From NCBI GenBank assembly GCA_026705025.1, contig JAPPBN010000003.1, positions 1 to 64,000 on the forward strand: a stretch of 64,000 nucleotides of DNA, given 5' to 3'. Below the pieces are notes generated by a model that saw only the letters and a program-made list of their open reading frames with translations, searched no databases and was not told the origin of the DNA. Made by a program: the position numbers and the translations under genes. This stretch comes from Bin125 sp026705025 (lineage in GTDB: Bacteria > Chloroflexota > Dehalococcoidia > Bin125). Shown here piece after piece: positions 8,430 through 16,943 of this stretch (the first letter of the stretch is position 1; each line of letters begins with the position of its first letter).

Positions 8430-10681
8430 CCGCTCCCGGTTTGCCAGCGGTTCAGACGCAAGGCGTTGGTGAAGACCGAGATTGAGCTGGCGACCATCGC
8501 CAGGGCGGCGGCGATCGGTTCGAACTGCCCGCGTTCGCCAAACAGCCACGTCAGACCCCCAGGCACGCCGCCGGCCGCATCGAAGATGGGTACGGCCAGA
8601 CCGGCCGCCAGCGGAATCAGCAGGATGTTGTACGCGAAGGCGAAGCCGAGATTCTGCCGGATGACCTTCCGCGTCGCTCTGGCCAACAGCACAGCCTGGG
8701 CGGCGCGCAGCGGATTCGATTGCATCAGTCCGACCTGGGCGGTTTCCAGCGCGATATCAGATCCCGTGCGCATGGCCAGCCCGAGATCGGCCTGGCTCAG
8801 CGCTGGAGCGTCATTGACGCCGTCGCCGATCATCGCCACGCGATGATTGTCCGACTGAAGCCCGGCAACGGCGCGTGCCTTTCCTTCGGGCAGGATGCGC
8901 GAATGAACATCTCGTATACCGACTGCTGCCGCGACCGCCTCGGCGCTCTGCTCCGTGTCCCCACTGACCATCATCGACCGGATGCCCTGTTGCGACAGCG
9001 CCTCGATGGCCTCGGCGGCGCCCGGCTTGACCCGATCGCTCAGACCGATCACTCCGATCAGGACGCCGTCTCGTGCGACATACACCGGCGTGTCCTCGCC
9101 CTCGTTGGGGGGAGTCTCAACGCCCTGCTCCGTCATCATGGCGGCGCTGCCAACGGCCACACTGAGGCCGTCGATGGTTGCAACCGCCCCTCTTCCGGGC
9201 TCGCTGCGAAATCCTTCTATCGCGAGCAGGTCGATCCCTTGATCCTCTGCGTAGGCGGCGATGGCGGCGCCGAGAGGATGCTCCGAGTGTTGTTCGACCG
9301 ACGCGGCGATGCTCAACAGTTCCTGCTCGGAGACTCGCAGCGGTTCCAATGAACTGACTTCATGGCGTCCGGTCGTCAGGGTGCCCGTCTTGTCCCAGAC
9401 CACGGTGTCGATCTTGCCGGCGGCCTCAAGCGCTTCGGCGTCGCGGAAGAGGATCCCCAATCGAGCCGCCCGTCCCGAACCGGCGGCGATGGCGGCCGGA
9501 GTAGCCAGCCCAAGCGCGCAGGGACAGGCGACGACCAGCACGGCCACGGCGCTGAGCACGGCGGCGGTCCAGCTCGACGCATCCCCAAAGACTGCCCAGG
9601 CCACAAACGTCAGCACGGCAATGAACACGACGATCGGGACGAACACGCTGGCAATTCGGTCGGCCAGACGCTGCACAGGAGCCTTCGAGGATTGAGCCCG
9701 TTCGACGGCCGACGTGATCCGCGCCAACGCCGTCGTCGCGCCGACTTCCGTTGCCTGGTAGCTGAAGGCCCCGTCAAGATTCATCGTGCCGGCGAAGACC
9801 AGCTCCTCGGGGCCCCTGGCGACGGGCATGCTCTCTCCGGTCAACATCGATTCATCAATCGAGCTGGATCCGCTGAGGACGACGCCGTCAACAGGGACCT
9901 GTTCTCCGGGCCGTACTCGAAGCGTGTCTCCGACCTTCACATCTGCCGCGGGAACATCACTCTCGAGGCCGTCTCTGACAACTCGCGCCGTCTGCGGCGC
10001 CAGTTCAAGCAAGCCCGTCAATGCGGCAGCGGCGCGGATCCGCACCCGAGCTTCGAGCGCCCGGCCCAGGCTGACGAAGCCCACGATGATCAGCGCCGTA
10101 TCGAAAAACACGTCTCGCGACGCATCTGCGCCCTCAAGCGCGCCGGGAAACAACGCGCTCACGGTGCTGTAACCCCACGCTGCCACGACGCCCAGCACGA
10201 TCAGCGTGTCCATATCGCTGGTCCGCCGCGACGCGGCGAGCGCCGCGCGGCGGATCATCGGCCACAGGCTCCAGGCGATCGTCGGCGTGGCAACCGCGAA
10301 CAGGATCAGGAAAAACAGGTCGGGATTCCAGCCAAACTCGCCCCAGCGATTGGCCTGCATGGCGAAAAAAATGCCCCAGCCGAGCAACAGCGCAGGTCCA
10401 GCGCGAAGCAGCAGCGGCACAAGAGCGCCGACGCCTTCCGCTGGGTCGTCCTCCAGCGAATCAACCAACTCGTATCCCGCGCCGCTGATCGCCGCGCTCA
10501 GAGACGGTTGCTCGATCGGTCGCTCAACCTCGATCACCGCGCGGCCGGCAATGAAATCGGCCGACGCTTCAGAAATCCCGTCAATCTTGACCAGCGCCCT
10601 CTCGACCCGCCGGACGCAGGCGGCGCAGTGCATCCCCTCGATCCGCAACGTCTGGGTCTGATGCTCGGTCGCCGTCGTCAT
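8426..10681 (-). CDS. copA: Cu(I)-exporting P1B-type ATPase
   Basis: Exports Cu(I) (or Ag(I)) from the cytoplasm using ATP. About 751 residues: one N-terminal HMA domain (G-M-H-C-A-A-C), eight predicted membrane helices, TGES in the actuator domain, A-C-P-C-A-L in helix 6, phosphorylation site D-K-T-G-T-L-T, S-E-H-P-L-G and G-D-G-V-N-D-A-P-A-L. Y-N in helix 7 and M-x2-S-S in helix 8 are the Cu(I) P1B-1 signatures. ATG 10681 gives a compact N-terminus; ATG 10693 is also possible and neither has a clear ribosome site. No CopZ chaperone or copper regulator gene is adjacent. Confidence 0.94.
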   Translation of the reverse strand: MTTATEHQTQTLRIEGMHCAACVRRVERALVKIDGISEASADFIAGRAVIEVERPIEQPSLSAAISGAGYELVDSLEDDPAEGVGALVPLLLRAGPALLLGWGIFFAMQANRWGEFGWNPDLFFLILFAVATPTIAWSLWPMIRRAALAASRRTSDMDTLIVLGVVAAWGYSTVSALFPGALEGADASRDVFFDTALIIVGFVSLGRALEARVRIRAAAALTGLLELAPQTARVVRDGLESDVPAADVKVGDTLRVRPGEQVPVDGVVLSGSSSIDESMLTGESMPVARGPEELVFAGTMNLDGAFSYQATEVGATTALARITSAVERAQSSKAPVQRLADRIASVFVPIVVFIAVLTFVAWAVFGDASSWTAAVLSAVAVLVVACPCALGLATPAAIAAGSGRAARLGILFRDAEALEAAGKIDTVVWDKTGTLTTGRHEVSSLEPLRVSEQELLSIAASVEQHSEHPLGAAIAAYAEDQGIDLLAIEGFRSEPGRGAVATIDGLSVAVGSAAMMTEQGVETPPNEGEDTPVYVARDGVLIGVIGLSDRVKPGAAEAIEALSQQGIRSMMVSGDTEQSAEAVAAAVGIRDVHSRILPEGKARAVAGLQSDNHRVAMIGDGVNDAPALSQADLGLAMRTGSDIALETAQVGLMQSNPLRAAQAVLLARATRKVIRQNLGFAFAYNILLIPLAAGLAVPIFDAAGGVPGGLTWLFGERGQFEPIAAALAMVASSISVFTNALRLNRWQTGSG

Positions 10682-10773
10682 TGTTTGCAGCATATGTCGG
10701 CGACGGCCACCGAGACCGGCTTCCGCCGCACGCACGTCTCACCGAAGTCGGATACGATCAGAACACATGTATT

Positions 10774-10791
10774 GACATATCGGGAGATGTC
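10774..10791. promoter_or_regulatory. Operator-like 18-bp near-palindrome upstream of copA
   Basis: GACATATC-GG-GAGATGTC: two 8-base arms complementary at 7 of 8 positions around a 2-base centre. It lies 93 bases upstream of the copA start and 242 bases upstream of the ATP-grasp start. The size and symmetry suit a dimeric repressor or activator, possibly copper-responsive, but it matches no copper-regulator consensus that I can name with confidence. Confidence 0.3.
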
Positions 10792-10878
10792 CGTCGTGTT
10801 CAGTCAACAACCAGCCCCCGACAGCAAACATCTGCAATTCCCTGGATTTCCACGGACAAAACCTGACCAAACTGAGCC

Positions 10879-10921
10879 ACATCTGGACCAATCAAGAAGA
10901 ACCTGGACAAATCCGGACACC
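10879..10921 (+). repeat. Phased 10-bp GGAC repeats, region A
   Basis: Ten-base units ending in CTGGAC or CCGGAC recur in helical phase: ACATCTGGAC (10879-10888), GAACCTGGAC (10899-10908) and AAATCCGGAC (10909-10918), followed by ACC. A further AATCCGTCCGGACACC lies at 10972-10987. The same AAATCYGGAC unit occurs at 25176-25215 (minus strand) and 52346-52355, each time 75-125 bases upstream of a start codon and in the same orientation as that gene. This suggests a shared regulatory site or a dispersed repeat. Confidence 0.5.
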
Positions 10922-11032
10922 AAAACGCCCGATCCTCAGTCCTCAACAGCAGATCGAGCCATCACCCCCGAAAATCCGTCCGGACACCGCAGATTCCCTC
11001 CGCACAGTCTGAACAGCGCCTAGGCTGACCCC

Positions 11033-12256
11033 ATGCCGCGCGTCATGCTGCTGATTCCGACCGCCTCCTATCGAGCCCCCGACTTTATGTCGGCCGCCGA
11101 CAAGCTGGGCCTCGACGTCGTCGTTGCTTCAGACATCGATCAACCGTTGGCCGACATGTACCCCGGTCGCTGGCTCACGCTGCCCTACCACGACGTCGAG
11201 CGTGGTGCGCAGGCCGTCGCGCGATACTCGGATCGCTTCCCGCTCGACGCGGTCGTCGCGGTTGACGATCCCGGCACCATTCTGGCAGCACACGCGACGG
11301 CCGAACTGCAGCTGACCGGCAACTCACCCGAGTCGGTGATCGGGACGCGCGACAAATCCGAGCTGCGCAGATCCCTCGATGCCCACGGTGTGCGCTCGCC
11401 GTGGTGGCAGGTCTATCGATTCGAGGATGAGTCCCCCGCAAAGTCCCTGAGATATCCCGTCGTCGTCAAGCCGCTTGGTCTCAACGGCTCGCGCGGCGTC
11501 ATGCGGGCAAACGACCCGGTGTCGTTCGAGCGGGCAGTTGATCGGCTGCAGAGACTGCTAGGCACCAGGTCGGCGGCCCAGGAGTGCGGCGATCTGGCCG
11601 ACCGTTACCTCGTCGAGGGCTACATTCCCGGCACGGAAGTCGCCCTGGAAGGCCTGCTCAGGGACGGTGAACTGCACACCCTTGCCGTATTCGACAAGCC
11701 CGACCCGCTCGACGGACCCTTCTTCGAGGAGACCATCTACGTCACTCCTTCAAGATTGCCCGACCCACAGATAGAAGAGATTGTCGAGACCGCGCGGCGT
11801 TCGGCGGAGGCGCTGGGCCTGTGCGACGGGCCGCTGCACGCGGAACTGCGTCTGAACGACGAGGGCGCCTGGCCGGTGGACGTGGCAGCAAGAACGATAG
11901 GCGGACTCTGCGCGCGGACGCTGCGCTTTGGTGCCGGTATGTCGCTGGAAGAAATCGTGCTGCGGCACGCCATCAGCGCGCCTCTGGAGACGCTGAATCG
12001 CGAAGCGACCGCAGCCGGCGTGATGATGATGCCGATCGTCGGCCGTGGCCGCATCAAGGCCATCCTCGGTCTCGACGAAGCGGCCGCGGTCCCGCTCATC
12101 GAAGACATCGAGATGGAGGCCCGCGTCGGCGACATGCTCGTCCCGCTTCCAGAGGGCGCCGACTATCCCGGTTTCATCTTCGCCCGAGGCACTGATCCGG
12201 CAGAAGTGGAATCTGCATTGCGCGAGGCATGGTCGAAGATCGAGTTCGTCCTCTAA
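11033..12256 (+). CDS. ATP-grasp family carboxylate-amine/thiol ligase
   Basis: A 407-residue ATP-grasp enzyme expected to form an acyl-phosphate and join it to an amine, thiol or similar acceptor. The N-terminal pre-ATP-grasp domain runs to about residue 110. The glycine-rich nucleotide loop is Y-P-V-V-V-K-P-L-G-L-N-G-S-R-G-V (around residue 140-155), and the Mg-binding end is D-G-P-L-H-A-E-L-R-L-N with V-D-V-A-A-R-T-I-G-G (around 265-290). The overall layout resembles L-amino-acid ligases and other stand-alone ATP-grasp ligases, but the substrate cannot be told and no pathway partner is adjacent. Confidence 0.85.
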   Translation: MPRVMLLIPTASYRAPDFMSAADKLGLDVVVASDIDQPLADMYPGRWLTLPYHDVERGAQAVARYSDRFPLDAVVAVDDPGTILAAHATAELQLTGNSPESVIGTRDKSELRRSLDAHGVRSPWWQVYRFEDESPAKSLRYPVVVKPLGLNGSRGVMRANDPVSFERAVDRLQRLLGTRSAAQECGDLADRYLVEGYIPGTEVALEGLLRDGELHTLAVFDKPDPLDGPFFEETIYVTPSRLPDPQIEEIVETARRSAEALGLCDGPLHAELRLNDEGAWPVDVAARTIGGLCARTLRFGAGMSLEEIVLRHAISAPLETLNREATAAGVMMMPIVGRGRIKAILGLDEAAAVPLIEDIEMEARVGDMLVPLPEGADYPGFIFARGTDPAEVESALREAWSKIEFVL

Positions 12257-12274
12257 CGGCGTTTCTGTCTCCTA

Positions 12275-13639
12275 TCAACTCTCACGTTGCGGCGCGGGCC
12301 TGCTGACCAGTGGGCTGACTGCCCGACCAAGCACGGCCTTCGGCGGCTTGGCGAAGTAGATCGGGACGAGGGCGGCGTAGGTCAATATCGCGACCACGGT
12401 GAGCGGAACCTCGTAGGAGCCCGTCAGGTCTTCCAGCCAACCGATCATCCAGGGTCCGAAGCCGCTGGAGATCTGCGTGGCCATCGCGATCAGGCCGTAG
12501 ACCGCTCCGAAGCTGACGTACCCGAACACGTCTGAAGTCAGCAACGACTGCAGCATGTACACGTTGCCAATCGTGAAACCGAAGATCAGGATGGCGACAT
12601 AGGTGACGGCGATGTGGTCGACCTGAATCACCACGAGCGCCGCGGTTCCCTGGACCACGAACATGATCACCGTCAGGATGCGCAGGTCAACCCGATCGGC
12701 GAAGAAGCGGCCCACGATCAACCGGGCGACGATGCTGCCGAAGGCGATGATCGAAAGGCTGGAGGTCGCCGCTGTGAGCGAGCCGACTCGTTCCTGCAGG
12801 AACGCCGTCTGATGCAGGATGAATCCCGTTTGAGCCAGCAAGACGATCACAAAACTGATCATGATCGCCCAGAACGGCGCCGTCCGCATCGCACCTGCGA
12901 TAGACCATCGCCGCGTTTGATTGGCGGCGGAGCGAGCGACGCTCGTCCGCTGAGGCGCTACCGGTTCGAGACCGTCTTGCGGCAACCCCATTTGACGTGG
13001 ATCCCAGACCAGCACGAAGGCCACGATCGGAAGCCCGATCAGGAGGATCAGGCCGGCCATCGCAGGCGTCGCGATTTCGAGTCCGAACTGCTCGATCAGC
13101 ACGCCATTGACCGGTGACAACACGACACCACCCAGCGAAACTCCGGTCGAAGAGATGGCCATCGCCCAGGCGCGTCGATGGACAAACCAGCGCGCCAACG
13201 TGGCGTTGACCGCGACGCCGGCACTCATCCCCGATCCCAAGGCCATCACGATGTACGCGAGATACAGTTGCCAGAGCTCGCGCACGTAGCCGATGCCCGC
13301 CGCCGCCACGATCAGCAGGATCAGGCCGGGCGTCATCCATCGTCTGGCGCCATGCCGATCAATCAGCGGACCGACCAGGGCTGAAGTCACGCCCGAGAAG
13401 ACGAAGTACATGCCCGTTGCCAGCGAGACGTCGCTGTTCGACCAACCGTGCAGTTCCCTCAGCGGTCCCAGGTAAACGGCGATGCCGTAGTAGCCGACTC
13501 CCACGGAGACGAAGAGCAGCGCGGCGCAGGCGAATACGATCGCCCATCCGTAGTAGACATTGCGAGGCAGGAAACGCGCCGCCAGCGGCCGATGCGGCGG
13601 CAAGTCGAACTGTTCTCGGGAACCGGTTTGAGCGGACAA
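12275..13639 (-). CDS. MFS transporter (monocarboxylate/oxalate-formate type)
   Basis: A 454-residue membrane protein with about 12 hydrophobic helices in two halves separated by a charged cytoplasmic loop near residues 205-235. N-terminal Y-Y-G-W-A-I-V and the loop motif D-R-H-G-A-R-R-W are typical of the monocarboxylate/oxalate-formate branch of the major facilitator family. It probably carries a small organic acid; the substrate is not evident. It converges with the ATP-grasp gene and is divergent from the amidohydrolase at 13731. Confidence 0.88.
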   Translation of the reverse strand: MSAQTGSREQFDLPPHRPLAARFLPRNVYYGWAIVFACAALLFVSVGVGYYGIAVYLGPLRELHGWSNSDVSLATGMYFVFSGVTSALVGPLIDRHGARRWMTPGLILLIVAAAGIGYVRELWQLYLAYIVMALGSGMSAGVAVNATLARWFVHRRAWAMAISSTGVSLGGVVLSPVNGVLIEQFGLEIATPAMAGLILLIGLPIVAFVLVWDPRQMGLPQDGLEPVAPQRTSVARSAANQTRRWSIAGAMRTAPFWAIMISFVIVLLAQTGFILHQTAFLQERVGSLTAATSSLSIIAFGSIVARLIVGRFFADRVDLRILTVIMFVVQGTAALVVIQVDHIAVTYVAILIFGFTIGNVYMLQSLLTSDVFGYVSFGAVYGLIAMATQISSGFGPWMIGWLEDLTGSYEVPLTVVAILTYAALVPIYFAKPPKAVLGRAVSPLVSRPAPQRES

Positions 13640-13730
13640 AGCCGACTCAGAATACGACCGAACTGCGTCGGGTAGGCATCACGTGGCTGACTAGACTGAC
13701 TGCGAGTCGGAACAGTGAAGGGGTACAGAT

Positions 13731-14858
13731 ATGGCCGAGCGACGAACGGGTTGGGTCTATCACGAGTCCTACATGTGGCACGACACTGGCCGCACCCGTG
13801 CATTCGATCCCGAGCTACGGCGCTGGATGCAAGCCTGGGAGCACTGGGAAAATCCCGACACCAAGCGCCGCTTCAACAACCTGCTGGAAGTCTCCGAGTT
13901 CTCTGAGGAACTGATCCCGCTCAAGCCGCGCTCGGCGAACCTCGAGCAGGTGCTGCGCTTCCACACCCCGGACTATGTCGACCGCGTGCGCGAACTCTCG
14001 GCAGCCGACGGCGGAGACGCGGGTGAAGGCGCGCCCTTTTCGCATGGCGGCTATGAGATCGCGCTATTGGCGGCAGGCGGAACGATCACCGCAGTCGACG
14101 CCGTGCTCGACGGCGATGTTGACAACGCCTACGCGCTGGTGCGTCCGCCGGGCCACCACGCCGAACGCGACCGCGGACGCGGATTCTGCGTCTTTGGCAA
14201 CGTCGCCATCGCGGCGATGCATGCGCTGGCCGAGCGTGGCATCGAAAAGGTCGCGACGCTCGACTGGGACGTCCACCACGGCAACGGAACCCAGCAGGCG
14301 TTCTACGACCGCAACGATGTGCTGACCATGTCGATCCATCAGGATCAGTGGTACCCACGCAACAGCGGCGCAATGGACGAACAGGGCGAAGGCGCTGGCG
14401 ACGGCTACAACATCAACGTCCCGCTGCCTCCCGGCAGTGGTCACGGGGCCTACATCGAGACGATCCGACAGGTCGTCGTGCCGGCTTTGCAGGTGTTCCA
14501 GCCGGATTTGATCCTCGTCCCGTCAGGATTCGACGGCGGCATGTACGATCCGTTGGGCCGGATGATGGCCTACTCGGAGACCTTCCGCGAGATGACTCGG
14601 TTACTCATGGAAGCGGCTGACGCGTTGTGCTCAGGTCGGCTGGTGCTCAGTCACGAAGGCGGCTACAGCCCGACCTACGTCCCCTTCTGCGGACTTGCGG
14701 TCATGGAGGAACTCAGCGGCAGGCGATCGATTGCGGGTGACCCATTCGAAGACAACTCGGCGACAGCAGGGGGTCAGGACCTGCAGCCGCATCAGCAGGC
14801 GGTACTCGATGACGCGAAGCTGTTGGTTGATCGTTTGCGGACGCTCGAGGGTGTCTAG
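13731..14858 (+). CDS. Class II histone deacetylase-like amidohydrolase
   Basis: A zinc-dependent deacetylase of the arginase/deacetylase fold, 375 residues, cytoplasmic. Visible active-site motifs are R-P-P-G-H-H-A-E, D-W-D-V-H-H-G-N-G-T-Q (zinc Asp and His), S-G-F-D-G-G-M-Y-D-P-L-G (second zinc Asp) and E-G-G-Y with the catalytic Tyr. Bacterial members act on acetylpolyamines or other N-acyl compounds; which applies here is unknown. GAAGGGG lies about 9 bases before the ATG. The stop shares a CTAG with the selenocysteine-extended end of the convergent radical SAM gene. Confidence 0.9.
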   Translation: MAERRTGWVYHESYMWHDTGRTRAFDPELRRWMQAWEHWENPDTKRRFNNLLEVSEFSEELIPLKPRSANLEQVLRFHTPDYVDRVRELSAADGGDAGEGAPFSHGGYEIALLAAGGTITAVDAVLDGDVDNAYALVRPPGHHAERDRGRGFCVFGNVAIAAMHALAERGIEKVATLDWDVHHGNGTQQAFYDRNDVLTMSIHQDQWYPRNSGAMDEQGEGAGDGYNINVPLPPGSGHGAYIETIRQVVVPALQVFQPDLILVPSGFDGGMYDPLGRMMAYSETFREMTRLLMEAADALCSGRLVLSHEGGYSPTYVPFCGLAVMEELSGRRSIAGDPFEDNSATAGGQDLQPHQQAVLDDAKLLVDRLRTLEGV

Positions 14859-16234
14859 AGCTCGATCAAACTGATCATCGCCGAATCGTCTGCGCTGCCG
14901 AGGGGGGCCAACTGGTCCCCGGTCGGCTCCGCTCAACAGAACCAGTCTTCGGTCAGACCGGGACGATGGACGTGAGGAGCGTCAACGTCAGGCCACGGTT
15001 CCACGCCGAGCGCCCGGCAGGCGGCGTGCTTGATTTCAGCGAACGGCGCCTGGCGCTCTGCCAGCGCAGCGATCTCCGCCTGCAGATCGTCCATTCGCGG
15101 ATCCTCGTGTCGCCAGTTCCAGGTGAGGCCGTCGGAGTCGTACGAGGCCAACGAGTTGATCTCGCCCATGGGACCGACCAGGGGTGAATCCGAAGGCACG
15201 AGCAGACGCAATCCAAGCTGGACCGGTGGGGTCAGATCAACCAGTCGCCGCGTCTCGACGAACTCCAACAGTCCGAGGTAGTGCCCTGCCGACGTCCACG
15301 GCGTAAACGGCAACCAGGTCGGCCGCAGGGCAATCTCCGCCTGTGCGGTCAGATCAAGCGCGATATCCAAATCTGCTGCCGTATGTCCCTTTTCGAGGAC
15401 TTCCAGAAGCCGGTCATCCACCGACTCAAAGGCCGAAGTAATGAACGTGACGCCGAGCGATGTCATTTCCGGCAGGAGGTCCTGGTGTTCAATCAGGTGC
15501 TCGACCTTGATGGTGGCGTCGAACGTGATACCAGGGTGCGCCATGGAAGCACTGCGCAGCAGATCCATCGCCAACTCTGGGGCGTTGAGAAAGTCGGGAT
15601 CCCCGAACGTGATGTGCTCAGCGCCCGCCGCGACCTGTTGGTCGATATCGGCGAGCACAGTATCTGCGCCATTTAGCCGCAATCGACCCGCATAGATCGG
15701 CGTGAGCGGGCAGTGCGTGCAGCGGTGCGCGCATCCGCGAGTCGCCTCAACGTAGCCGGCAAGATGCGATCCGCCGCTGGCGTCCCGATAGCTGGCATAC
15801 CGGTCAAGCGCGGGGAGAATGGAGCGGTCGGGGACGAGTCGAGATTCACGGTCGAAAACGGGAATGGCTGACGTAGCTTCGCCGTTTGCCAACGCGACGA
15901 GTTGTAGATCGGTGTCGCCGCTGATCGCCCGACCGAGACCGAGATCACTAAGCAAGCCTGCGGCAAGTCCGTAGAAGACAATCTTGTTGGCCATGCCCTC
16001 CAGTTGCCGCGCGATACGAACTCCGAGGCGTCCAGCGGTATGCATCGGCGTCGAGATGCCGATCAAGTCGGCTTCGGCCGCAGCGGACTGCAGTTGTTCT
16101 GGACTGACCGATTCGACCGCGAGATCGAACGCGGATACCGCATGCCCCGCAGAACGTAACACGGCCGCAGGCGCAGCGACCCCGAGAGGCTGATGGCCCT
16201 GTTCGTAGGTGGAAATCAGCAGGACGCGCGCCAT
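14855..16234 (-). CDS. B12-binding radical SAM selenoprotein, CUAEP-tail type (in-frame TGA 14933-14935 = Sec)
   Basis: An N-terminal cobalamin-binding-like domain (about residues 1-130) precedes a radical SAM domain with the 4Fe-4S motif C-A-H-R-C-T-H-C near residue 170. The first in-frame TGA follows residue 433 (E-D-W-F-C). Reading it as selenocysteine gives C-U-A-E-P-T-G-D-Q and 25 residues to TAG at 14855-14857, total 459 residues with Sec434. Evidence for recoding: the tail matches the CUAEP/CCAEP motif that I recall as naming this family; a SECIS-like hairpin follows; and the extended gene ends on the neighbour's stop, sharing CTAG. The reaction is unknown. Conventional gene calling would stop at 14933 and lose the probable redox-active C-U pair. 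Confidence 0.88.
14897..14927 (-). promoter_or_regulatory. Bacterial SECIS-like stem-loop after the Sec TGA
   Basis: On the minus strand, five bases after the TGA, GCCGA (14927-14923) pairs with TCGGC (14901-14897). Then comes a CC/CC internal loop, GGGG pairing with CCCC, a bulged A, CC pairing with GG, and the apical loop AGTT (14913-14910). The loop begins 19 bases after the TGA and has a G among its first two bases, matching the published bacterial SECIS rules for spacing and loop G. Folding was done by eye only. Confidence 0.6.
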
Positions 16235-16262
16235 CGGACGCCTGTCCAGTGTGTGGTTCGGG

Positions 16263-16871
16263 CTACTTCTTCGATGGCTTGTAGTACGGGTTCTCGCCCG
16301 ACTGGTGGTCGGTGATGTCGATCAGCTCTTCGATCTCGGGCAGTTGCTCCTTGACCGCGACCTCGATGCCCTGCTTGAGGGTGACGTTGGCCATGCCGCA
16401 GCCCTGGCAGCCGCCGCCCATCTCGATGTAGGCCTTGCTGCCCTGGACATCCAGCAGCTGCACGAATCCGCCATGCGCGGCGATCTGCGGATTGACCTGC
16501 TCGTCGAATATCCGTTGGATCTCCTGGGCCAGCGGATCGCGCCAGACCGGGTTGGGATTGTTGAACTCGAGTCCGGAAACGTTGGGGCCTTTGAATTCGT
16601 AGTGAACCGCAGTACCACGCAGGTCGTCGATGCGTTCACCCTCGACATAGAGTTTAAAGTCGGGGAAGTCGGCGGTGGCATCACCGGCGGGCTCGAAGCC
16701 CTTCTCGACGATCGTCAGCACATGCTCGAAGCCCTCGGACGTTCGTCCCGCGATCTTGAGGCGCAGGCCGGCAACTTCTTCCGGATAACCGGTCAAGACC
16801 TCGACCAGCTTGGAGCGCGCCACCTCGGAAAAGGTGATGCCCAGGTCGCCCGTTTCCACGTCGGTCGTCAT
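16263..16871 (-). CDS. nfuA: NfuA/NifU-type Fe-S cluster carrier
   Basis: A 202-residue protein that would bind and deliver Fe-S clusters to target enzymes. The N-terminal ~100 residues resemble the A-type/HesB fold but lack its three cysteines, as in NfuA. The C-terminal NifU domain holds G-G-G-C-Q-G-C-G-M-A, with the CxxC that coordinates the bridging cluster in a dimer. It lies 28 bases downstream of the radical SAM selenoprotein gene's start on the same strand but is transcribed before it, so the two may share a promoter. That would fit a 4Fe-4S client. Confidence 0.88.
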   Translation of the reverse strand: MTTDVETGDLGITFSEVARSKLVEVLTGYPEEVAGLRLKIAGRTSEGFEHVLTIVEKGFEPAGDATADFPDFKLYVEGERIDDLRGTAVHYEFKGPNVSGLEFNNPNPVWRDPLAQEIQRIFDEQVNPQIAAHGGFVQLLDVQGSKAYIEMGGGCQGCGMANVTLKQGIEVAVKEQLPEIEELIDITDHQSGENPYYKPSKK

Positions 16872-16943
16872 CGGATGCCCCCGTCCGGTTCTCGTTTTCT
16901 AGCATAGCGTTCGGTCGAAACGATTTTGTGATTGGAATACAGC

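Larger units (their letters stand above)
10694..11032. other. 339-bp divergent intergenic region between copA and the ATP-grasp gene
   Basis: This gap is visibly poorer in G+C than its flanks and must hold promoters for both divergent genes. It contains an operator-like near-palindrome (10774-10791) and a run of phased GGAC-containing 10-mers (10854-10987). A TTGACA-like box at 10772-10777 has no convincing -10 partner 16-18 bases later. I see no supported reading frame. Confidence 0.6.

Noticed and set aside
10772..10777. TTGACA as a -35 box for the ATP-grasp gene
   Set aside because: No -10-like hexamer occurs at 16-18 bases downstream; the hexamer is more simply part of the operator-like palindrome.
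9362..11023. A 553-codon open frame on the plus strand across copA
   Set aside because: It is antisense to the copper ATPase, whose HMA, CPC and DKTGT motifs are unmistakable, and its translation is Arg/His/Gln-rich with no family resemblance. High G+C opens such frames by chance.
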